Below, piece after piece: positions 56,114 through 64,000 of a DNA stretch of 64,000 nucleotides. The notes beneath the pieces were generated by a model. It was not told the DNA's origin and searched no databases. It worked only from the letters and a program-made list of their open reading frames with translations. The stretch comes from Cryptomeria japonica (taxonomy: Eukaryota > Streptophyta > Pinopsida > Cupressales > Cupressaceae). Location: NCBI RefSeq assembly GCF_030272615.1, contig NC_081410.1, forward strand, positions 191,229,619-191,293,618, given 5' to 3'. A program made the translations under genes and the position numbers. Each line of letters starts with the position of its first letter. Positions within the stretch are counted from its first letter, which is position 1.

Positions 56114-56938
56114 TCATTAGAAATCTTTGAGCTCTCTTGAATCACACTGGTACCACTTTGTACAATGTTGATTGTAAATTCTAGCATCTTATTGAACATA
56201 CTGATATTCCCAATTTGAAGATGCCTTTGATAGTCTAAATTGCAAAAAATAAAGTCATGAATTGGAGAACCTTCATATAATTTGCTAAGTAAGTAAACTC
56301 ATGCCAATGCAAATGTTGAATATTGGCTCTCAATAGTATAGGATCAACCTTAATAATATTTTCTCCTCTTTTTCTCAACAGAATTTCAAAGACTTCTTTC
56401 TCCATAAGATATAAAAAATAAGAAGGAAAAATAACATTTGTATCTTGGGAATCACATGTAGAAATACATTCATTTGAAAACAAAGGATTGACATAAACAC
56501 CTTCACCATAGTAAAGACCATTCTCTGAAGCTTTCGAAAACCAACTTGGGATACAAATGTCATGAGAGAACTTCATTGGATTTTTTGAAAGATATCTTGA
56601 ATCTTCATTCCTTGCTTCATTATTGGTACAATTCTCAAAAATATCTTCTAATATAGGATTATCTACCTAATGAAAAGATTTAAAAAGGGGATTGTTTCAG
56701 ACTTTGAATGCTCTATAAAACACAGATTGCACTTTCATCAAGATAAGGGCATTCATCGATATATCTTCACAACTTTCATCTTTAACATATTCGTTGATAT
56801 CTACGTTATCTTGCTTCAATGATTCTTCTTTGTGATGCTCTTCATGAAATTTGAAAACTTCATATTCTAGCCACATGAAAGGTTGGAGAAGATTGTTTAA
56901 TGATTCACCTTCATTCATTTGGAGTTGACCCTTAACTT
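56114..56938 (-). pseudogene. Unrecognised repeat-built protein, 3' part
   Basis: Minus-strand frames (56697-56937, then 56235-56576) join into one decayed coding region that continues upstream beyond LINE2. It reads LNNLLQPFMWLEYEVFKFHE, then IPSWFSKASENGLYYGEGV, then LRKRGENIIKVDPILLRANI. The IPSWF..ASENGLYYGEGV segment is a diverged copy of one read at about 59280-59370 (PSWCLHALDNEFICGEDI), so the protein contained internal repeats. Two stops and one shift lie in this part. I do not recognise the family; the cell location and role are unknown. Confidence 0.45.
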
Positions 56939-57122
56939 TTGTATCAACTATGTTTTTGATTAATGAAAAAGCAGGTTTTGAAGGGCCCCCGAAACCCTTT
57001 ACAAGCAAGACTTAAACAACAAAGCCACGAGAAACACAGAGAAACAAAACAAAAGGAAAAAAACAGCAGAAAATTGAGGAAAACCCAAAAAAGCCCCTAA
57101 AAGCCAGCAGGCCATCCAGGAA

Positions 57123-58847
57123 TTAGATTTTATCCAAGGCTTTAGCCAGGGTGCTGCTAATTTCTTGCAGCTCTTTGATGTTGTCTTTGAGGTTGGGAGG
57201 GTCCTTGGCCACAACACCCACAACTTTCTTGATACTGGCCCTGGTTCTCTTCGCAGCTCTGCCCGCCGAGGTAGCATCACCACCACTTCCAGTCTAGATG
57301 GTCTCCTCCTCCAGGTCAAGATCCACAACCGGTTTAGGAGTATGGTCAAAGACCTTGGCAATGTCTTCCAGATTTTTGGTGACAGCAGAGAGGATACTTG
57401 GGATAATTCCCATCAGATTTTTCATCGCTTCTTTTCCCTCTTCCAGCGATTTTACCTTATTCTCCATTTCCTACTTCCAATTAATATGCTCTCTATTTTC
57501 ATCCTCTTTTTATCTGAATTTATCCCTTGCTTCTCTAGGTTTTTCAGGGTTTCGTAAATCCGTCTGTCGAAATTCATTTTGGCCTCCAAGAGCTTCTTGA
57601 GGTTATCCAGGATAAGCCCCTCACCAGCACTTTCCTTGTCCTTGCTATCCCTTTCCTCAGTTGGGTTCTTCTCGGAGCCTTTGTTTATTTCCTTCTCAGA
57701 ATTAACTTCGGTTTCCTCATTATCCTTGGGAGTTGTCTCCTCCATCAGATGGCTATTGTCCTTACCAGGGTGATCACTTAGAATAGGGCTATCTTGACCA
57801 AGCTCGAAATCTCCACTTTCTTCCTCGTTGCCCAGCTCCTCTTCCTTCCAGTTGTCTTCATCGTTAGAGTCGTTCGTCTCCATACCACTGCTTTCCTTGA
57901 CAATGTCCTCAGTTTCCAACTCGGGGGCGCTTTTCCTTTTCTTGCTGGATGACGCCTTCTCCTTGCTAGTATCTCCCTCTTCCATCCTCCTTTTACCTGG
58001 GGAAGCAAAAATCTGCTTATTTTCCTGCAAAGCGAGGGTTTTGCAATGCTCATAGATGAGCAGCAGGAGCCCGCAGTGGAGAATTGGGCTGGAAGGGTTA
58101 GTCCTGTGCTTGTTTGGGGACCTGGAGAGGGATCGAAAAAGGTAGTAGGGCAAAGACACTTTTTTGTCGTGTCTAAAATGGTTCAACAACATGAAGTGGT
58201 AGGTGTGGGCCCTAGAGAAATAGCTTTCAATGGTAATATACTCCATGATTGTGTTCAGGACCCAGCCCCACAACTTCTTGATGTTTGTAGCATCGTAGTA
58301 GCCCTTGATAGCCTTGCCGATTTTGGCCCGCTCTTTCTCTTTCTGTGGGAATAGGGTAACTGCATTGTTGGAGACCTTGAGGTCTCAAAAGAAGTTGAGC
58401 CTAGTGTAGGGCATTCCAGTCACAGTAGAAATAAGCCCAACATCCAACTTAAATTTAACTCCGTAAAGTTTAAAAGAGCCATTAGACCAGTTTTTCAGAA
58501 ATCTTAGAAATGGCTAAGTTGACCCTACCTTTGTCATAGTCCTCAAGCTTTTCCATGAAGCTGGTGAGAGAGCCCTTCTCCAGCTTTGCCCAGACTTTAG
58601 GCATTGCTTTCCAGGTCAACGTGTTGTCAGGTTCTTCGCATCTTAGATCTCCTCCCATTTTCGAATGTAGGATATCGACTCTGTTTCTCTGCAAATTGGG
58701 AACTTCTTTCTCGATGCAACTCAAATTATTGCTCTGACTAACCCACAATGCGTGCAGCAATTTTTTGGAGATAGTAGGAGATCTGTCGCAGTGCCAGGTA
58801 ATGATAGCCTTTCCAGCGAGGCGTAAGTGATGCTTTTTACTTGTCAT
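57123..58847 (-). pseudogene. LINE2 ORF3: homologue of LINE1 ORF3
   Basis: From ATG 58847 to TAA 57123-57125 on the minus strand, about 575 codons with two frameshifts (near 58500 and 57455) and a few stops. Shared with LINE1 ORF3, in order: IITWH (LINE1 has a TAG in place of this Trp), KMGG, an Arg-x-Glu-Pro segment, Val-Trp, FMEKL, NWSNG, VTGMP, YITIESYF, HFMLLNHFRHDKKVSLPYYL, then LHCGLLLLIYEHCK. A basic patch (SSSKKRKS, about 57935) and a long acidic Glu/Asp/Asn/Lys part follow, with the coiled-coil-like KKLLEAKMNFDRRIYETLKN. The 822-base open stretch 57452-58273 is among the longest in the window. Two diverged LINE copies with the same extra gene argue that it belongs to the LINE and not to the flank. 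Confidence 0.75.
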
Positions 58848-58934
58848 GATTTAATTGTCCTTCTCTCCCCGTATAATGGTCCTTTCTGAGTATCTTTTTA
58901 ATGTTTAAATTGAGATCATCCTCATGCCAAATCA

Positions 58935-59100
58935 TTTAAATGTCAGAATTAACTCCAGTATTTGCTAAACAATCAGCAACACTGTTTTTGTCTCTGAAGG
59001 CATGTTGTATAATAATTTCTTTGAAACTAGCGATAATCTCTCTAGCTTTCATGATGATATTCTCAATAGACCAAGAAGGCTCTGATAATCTATAAGCATA
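58935..59100 (-). pseudogene. LINE2 RNase H remnant
   Basis: The last part of the ORF2 RNase H: EPSWSIENIIMKAREIIASF and DKNSVADCLANTG, with the final catalytic Asp in VADCLA. It ends at TAA 58935-58937. LINE1 reads PPSWSISNAIKATRKISE at the same place. The 5' end of LINE2 lies within this domain. Confidence 0.8.
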
Positions 59101-59116
59101 TTGTATCAACTATGTT

Positions 59117-60160
59117 AATAATTGAAAGTCCATCAATATCTTCAAAAGTAAAGGTCTCCATTTCTGAAGTTAAAGAAGATATCTACAAGGGTTCACTTGT
59201 GGTTGCCTCTCCAATGCTCATAGCAATACAAGGTTGTCTATTAGGTGTCATACCTCTGATTTCATCAACAAATCATTCCTTTGTAGCAATTAGTGATTGA
59301 TGAATGGGAATATCTTCCCCACATATAAATTCATTATCTAAAGCATGGAGACACCAACTTGGAATAAAAAATATACAACATTCATCATGATGCATCTTTT
59401 CTTATTCTTTTCAATCTTCGGTTGCATGCATGTTTTGGGAGAATTCGATGTGTCTTGTTTTAAGGTTTTTTTGTTTTTAGGTTGATGGAAGAATTCTTCT
59501 TTCCTATCACAATCTTGATAATTCTCACAACATGCTCTAATGCAATCTTCATTTTCTATTTCTCTCACTTTTTTTTCATCTTTCTCTTGACACGCCTCCT
59601 TATGAGTGGATAAAGCTTCATCTTCCTCAACACATGCATGTCCTAATGAATTTATTTCATTTTGTTTCTCACAAGACATCCTATCAACAAGAAAATGATT
59701 CTCATTCTCATCTTTTTGTTCAATCTTTTATAAATTTTGAAGCAAAGAAGGATGCACTTTGTCAAGATAGATTTGCCTATTGCCATAGAAGATTTTCAAA
59801 AATTGAATTTGTTTGGGATCACCAAGCAACTGATTTTGTTTATTTGTAGGTACAAGAGAAGGATCATTTTTCTCTTCATCCTTGTTTCTTGTCATTGATT
59901 TAGGTAATTGATCACAAGCAAGAAAATTTATCTCCTTTCCATCCTTTTATTCGATATTTTGTAGCACTTGACAAGGAAGGGTGAATCTTATCAAAATTAA
60001 ATTGCATGCCACCGTAAAAACTTTCAACTTGTATGGGCTTATCAGGAACCCACTTATGTTGATATGAATAGTCTTCGTCATCACTTTCGATATCACTTTC
60101 TAATTTGATTCCTTTGTAATGAACCATTGTTCTAAATTTAATCATTCAAATAGTCACCAA
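59117..60160 (-). pseudogene. Unrecognised repeat-built protein, 5' part
   Basis: Minus-strand continuation of the region split by LINE2. The first visible Met is at 60145 (MIKFRTMVHYKGIKL). Two diverged copies of one unit are visible: KPIQVESFYGGMQFNFDKIH (about 59970-60030) and KQIQFLKIFYGNRQIYLDKV (about 59765-59825), both followed by HPSL. A Cys/Glu/Lys-rich section follows (59338-59679) and then PSWCLHALDNEFICGEDI (about 59280-59370). Stops and shifts separate the units. Tandem internal units of about 45 residues suggest a repeat protein, but I cannot name it. Confidence 0.45.
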
Positions 60161-60189
60161 ACTTCATTCTGAAGAAGGTATAGTGAAAT

Positions 60190-62560
60190 TTTTTAGGAAC
60201 AAAACATAATGGTATTTCAAGTCCCTAATAGAGTCGCAAAAATATCTTTACCAACACTACACTATCCTAATGATGGAGAGGGTGAAGAACACTATAATGG
60301 TTCATTTGACAGGTTAGATACCTGATAAGAGAGTAATGACAGTAGAAGATATAACTGATCTAGGCATCATGTGTGTTATAAAGGGAGTGGCATATAAGGT
60401 TTACTTTTAGAAATAGGAGGGTTTTGCTACTGCCACCACGAACTATGTTGCATATCAGATGGTGATGCAGGGTGAAAAGTTTGATTTATATGAACCATTG
60501 AGACAACAATTGATTGATAACCTTGAGATACCAAGATTGCAAAATATCCAAAGAGAATGGAGAATCTCTTACAAAAGATAAACTTGCCCACAATTGCAAA
60601 GGAATTTGAGAAGAAACCTTTGAGGAGGACAAGGTGAGTCTTGACCTCTCCTCCGATAAAGATTGGTTCCTCTCAAACCCCAAATAGATTAGTGACAAGT
60701 GGAAAGAAAGGACCAAGACCTAAGTAGAAGGCTACTAGAGGAAATAAACATCTAGAACGTGTGACTGAGGAAGTTGATAGCAGCACCAATGAGGAGATTG
60801 AAAAAGAAAACTTTGTGATCAAGAAGAGGCCCATGATGAAAAATATCAAGATTGAAGATGATGATGGTGAAGAGGACAAGGTGCCTCTAAGTGAAAGGAA
60901 AACAAATTTGGTCTTTCTGATAGAGACCCCTGCCAAGAAGAGTCCAAGCAAGTAAAGAAGAAATAATCTATTAAGAAGAAGAAGATAGGTACACCTTTGG
61001 TTCATCCTAATTATAAAATGCTTGACTTGGATAGTTTAATAAGTGTTATTTGTATACATGATTCATTGGATGAGATTGTAGGGTTATACATTGAGTTGCC
61101 TTAGGCTAATAGGGAGAAGATAGAAAAATATTTAATCAAGTATTCGATTACCTATGACAAGACTCTTAGTGATATTTTTGACAAGATTCTCAAGGAACTA
61201 TTAGAAGCTATGACATCAAGAAGGAAAGATGCAATGATTAAGGAGTCCAATATGAGGACATAGGCTTTAGACAAGATGTACAACCCTCTATCTAAGGAGG
61301 ATACAACCAAAATTGTGGAGGCACTAAATACAAGATTCAAAACCAAGAAGAGAGTGAATTTTATTATGGGAGCCAATTTGGATGATCTCCAAAGGATGAT
61401 TAGACAGACTGAAGATGTTGCTATGGAAGTTATGAAAGTTTTAAAGAAACATTAGAATTGGCTCAGAAGGCATATCTCATAAGGAAAAAACTAGTGGTAT
61501 TGTTCCAAAAAGAAAGCAAAAGTGTAGATTGGTGAAGTTGTTAATCCAAAGAAGAAAGTTGATGATACAGGTTTGGCAATTGGTCCAGATGACTAGATGA
61601 AAATAGATGAGAATGTCACAAAATTATTTCAAGAGGAGAAGATAAAGGTGAACAAGAAGACATAGAAGAATGAAAAGATAGAAGAAAAGGAGAGTCTGAA
61701 GAAGGCGAAGGAGAAGAAAGAAGAAGAAAAGAAAACAAGTATGTTTGGTGTAGAATCTTTTGAACCTTCCAAAGATTCCATATTAGAATTACGATAATTA
61801 TATGTGAAGTTTGCATCGATTGTTACTAAAAAGGTACCTCAGGTACCCATGTCTTAGGGTCAAATATATCTTAGTAGGTTTTCACCCCTCCACATGCTAC
61901 ATCTAGGTGACATTCTCCATCATACAACATGAAAGAAAATTAGCATATCTTAGGTGGAGTGCATAGATTTAGTCAATAATACATTGAAGTTTCTTGATGA
62001 GAAACTTCTAGAGGTAGTATTATATGAATATTTGAGTGATGCAGAGCAGCTGCAGGCTCTTCTTAAGGCTCTAAAAGATCATGCTTCTAAGATAGAAGCA
62101 ACAATTTTGAGGGGTGTAAAGAAGAGAGTAGAGGAAAAGAGAACAAATGAGATAGTATGTAGGTGTGCAAATGTACACATCTAGTTAAAGGATGGTATCT
62201 ATGTATTTGAGAAGACTATGGATGTAGTGGTAGTGAACCAATTTTGTGATCTACAAGTGGTATCCACTAAGGAAATCAAAGATTGGACAGGTAATGTGGA
62301 GGCACAAATTGTACAATTTGTTTTGCAAAATATTTGAAGAAAGATGTTGTTAGCAGTAGGGAGAAATTGGGGAAGTCATACTTAGAGTTATATGTACTCA
62401 ATAATTAGAGAGAGGAGATAAAGAAACAATTTGGATTCCTAAGAGATGTAGTGGATCTAAAGCTCACCAGTTTGGTGAAGTTATTTGAAGACTCTTAGAA
62501 CCTAGATAGATCTTAAAATCATGTTTCATGTGAGCTACAAACAGGTGGAGGATCTTCTAT
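60190..62560 (+). pseudogene. Unrecognised decayed coding region
   Basis: A series of plus-strand frames, each broken by TAG or TGA stops, gives protein-like sequence over about 2.3 kb: TVEDITDLGIMCVIKGVAYK (near 60335), ATTNYVAYQMVMQGEKFDLY, a charged Lys/Glu-rich segment (60761-60955), VEALNTRFKTKKRVNF (near 61320), EEKIKVNKKTKNEKIEEK-like Lys/Glu repeats (61635-61735), LDEKLLEVVLYEYLSDAEQL (near 61990) and DVVVVNQFCDLQVVSTKEI (near 62220). Open parts run in two frames. I recognise no domain. It could be a conifer-type repeat-associated protein or an old retroelement frame. Confidence 0.35.
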
Positions 62561-63601
62561 TGAAGATTGAATGTCAATGTGTATTATTGGCCTTTGTGGG
62601 AGATGAATGGAAAACTACATGGTTGCAACTTAAGATTATATGACATATGAGAATTATGTCTACTACTTTGCAAGGTGTATGAGCCCTTGCTAATAAGCAT
62701 GGGGGCTTCAACCACTAGGCAATATGATATCACTTGCGTTCATATTGGGGGGTTTGATATCCCAAAAATCCAAAGCAATATATCGCAGATATATTAAGGA
62801 CATAAGGGTTTTATAAATTTCTATCCTGAATACGAATATTTGAAGGTATTTTCTATTCGTCAAATGTTAGAAGTAGGGGTTGGACATAGGACTTCCACAT
62901 GTGTCACCATTGGTGGATCATGGGAATCAAAAATTCAAAAGCATTAGCTATAACAAGATTTCATCGATGGTCATCCCTTCTAATATGTGCCTCCATGTAT
63001 AGATCTTCAAGTCGGCAAGATGAGATTTGAACTTTACTAGAACTGAGAATTTCACCGGCGATTTTCATTTTTTTGAGTATATTTCACTTAGAAGTAGGGG
63101 CAAAAAGTGAGAACAATTTGAACATAGCCACAAATTAGTTGCACGAAGGACAAGTTGGATGCAGTAAATGCATATTTGAATTTAAATAATATTCATTTTG
63201 AGTCAAATTGTGTTTATTTAGAAGGTGGGAAGTAAACCTCATGGAAACCTTCAACTTCAAGCCCTTATCAAGATTTACAGTCAAAGAGGAACGAGGAACA
63301 ATACATAATCAGGTATTTAGAAAAAATTTGTTCCCCTCCATTTAACTATTATTCTCATTTATATGTTTTTATTGAGTAATGTTGACCATGGAAAGCACTA
63401 TTACGTTTGTGAAAATAATTAGTAAACTAGGGTGAAGAACACATGAAGAACCATTATTTTATTTATAATCAAGAGCTAGTGATTACTGCTTATAGTTTAC
63501 AATATCTAACAATACCAATAGAAAAACACTAGAAAAAATGCCCATAAGTGAGTATGGAGATCTCAAATAGAGAAAAAGAAACTATTACAACAACATAATA
63601 T
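62561..63601. other. No supportable feature
   Basis: AT-rich sequence with no frame above about 60 codons and no repeat or terminus that I can identify. ATTGGGGGGTTTGATATC at about 62745 is a purine-rich tract of the kind found beside LTRs, but no LTR follows visibly. Confidence 0.4.
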
Positions 63602-63857
63602 ATTAGAAAACTATAAAGCTTTTTTTGCATAAGTGCTACCATAAGGGGGCAACTCCCATATGTTCAAAAATAGACTAAAATGAAGGGAGATGACAATATG
63701 TCCTAGGACCTAAGTTGGACTATGCAAAACCTAGCCTAAAGTGACATGAATTTTGAAACAAAGACATTCAATGTTTTGACACACATTAGAAAACTATAAA
63801 GCTTTTTTTGCATAAGTGCTACCATAAGGGGGCAACTCCCATATGTTCAAAAATAGA
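63602..63857. repeat. Perfect 73-bp direct repeat
   Basis: 63602-63674 and 63785-63857 are identical over 73 bp, beginning ATTAGAAAACTATAAAGC and ending CATATGTTCAAAAATAGA, separated by 110 bp. Exact identity in an otherwise decayed region points to a recent duplication. Confidence 0.85.
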
Positions 63858-64000
63858 GAACAAGTACACATATGTTCAAAAAAGAGGGGGGACACCACAG
63901 GGACACATGGGGGATCATTGATAAGAGAGGGGACATAGGGGTGATTAGTGATATAGATAACTAGTCCCCTTTCCAATCCCTTTCAACCTTTCTACGATCT

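Larger units (their letters stand above)
56955..59100 (-). mobile_element. LINE2: 5'-truncated LINE carrying ORF3
   Basis: A 2.1-kb minus-strand LINE fragment flanked by a perfect 16-bp target duplication TTGTATCAACTATGTT (56939-56954 and 59101-59116). It begins inside the RNase H domain of ORF2, runs through ORF3, and ends with a tail that resembles LINE1 (GGTTTCGGGGGCCCTTCAAA, then CCTGCTTTTTCATTAATCAA), again without poly(A). 5' truncation with target duplication is the usual result of target-primed reverse transcription. LINE2 differs greatly from LINE1 in sequence, so it is another subfamily. Confidence 0.88.

Noticed and set aside
57165-58354. Plus-strand frames of 60-130 codons opposite LINE2 ORF3
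   Set aside because: Shadow frames, Ser/Leu-rich complements of the Glu/Lys-rich minus-strand protein.

Overview
The window looks like a retrotransposon-dominated intergenic block of a large plant nuclear genome, most plausibly a conifer or other gymnosperm. I see no intact host gene, no tRNA or rRNA gene and no CRISPR array. What is present is nested LTR retrotransposons, two LINEs, a cluster of short MITE-like repeats and decayed coding fragments. The organism call rests on the gene-poor, AT-rich, TE-on-TE structure and on the strong C-to-T decay of the reading frames; a large angiosperm genome is not excluded.

Layout. Positions 1-3.5 kb hold low-information sequence with a decayed copia-type Gag fragment carrying tandem zinc knuckles (1774-2393). 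Positions 3.57-6.76 kb hold a minus-strand pentatricopeptide-repeat (PPR) pseudogene (copy A), then AT-rich DNA, a MITE-like cluster and a gag-only LTR retrotransposon, element 1 (9338-16374). From 16402 the same series is repeated as copy B: PPR pseudogene, AT-rich DNA, expanded MITE cluster, flank, and element 2 (49006-56113). Copy B is opened by later insertions: a 2.0-kb TRIM-like element with a 5-bp target duplication (17857-19864) inside the PPR pseudogene, and a 23.7-kb minus-strand Ty3/gypsy Tat-like element, element X (25281-48972), placed 33 bp upstream of element 2. Element X in turn contains an 8.1-kb LINE (LINE1, 27861-35962). Beyond copy B, 56.1-60.2 kb is a decayed repeat-built coding region on the minus strand, split by a 5'-truncated second LINE (LINE2, 56955-59100). 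Positions 60.2-62.6 kb hold another decayed, unrecognised coding region, and the window ends in sequence with a perfect 73-bp direct repeat.

How the pieces relate. Elements 1 and 2 are one ancestral insertion copied by a tandem segmental duplication of about 11.6 kb: their 5' LTRs share variants absent from their 3' LTRs, and the flank upstream of both is the same. The junction (16375-16401) carries filler that matches both sides. Order of events: element 1/2 insertion, tandem duplication, insertion of the TRIM-like element and element X into copy B, and LINE1 into element X.

The most unusual observation is in the LINEs. Downstream of a DUF4283/zinc-knuckle ORF1 and an endonuclease-RT-RNase H ORF2, LINE1 carries a third reading frame of 557 codons in one frame with no frameshift, broken only by in-frame stops. 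LINE2, a separate and diverged copy, keeps a homologous ORF3 at the same place. ORF1/ORF2 overlap as ATGA and ORF2 ends as TAATG next to ORF3, so the LINE looks tricistronic. ORF3 has a conserved core, a basic patch and a C-terminal coiled-coil-like part that I cannot assign to a named family.
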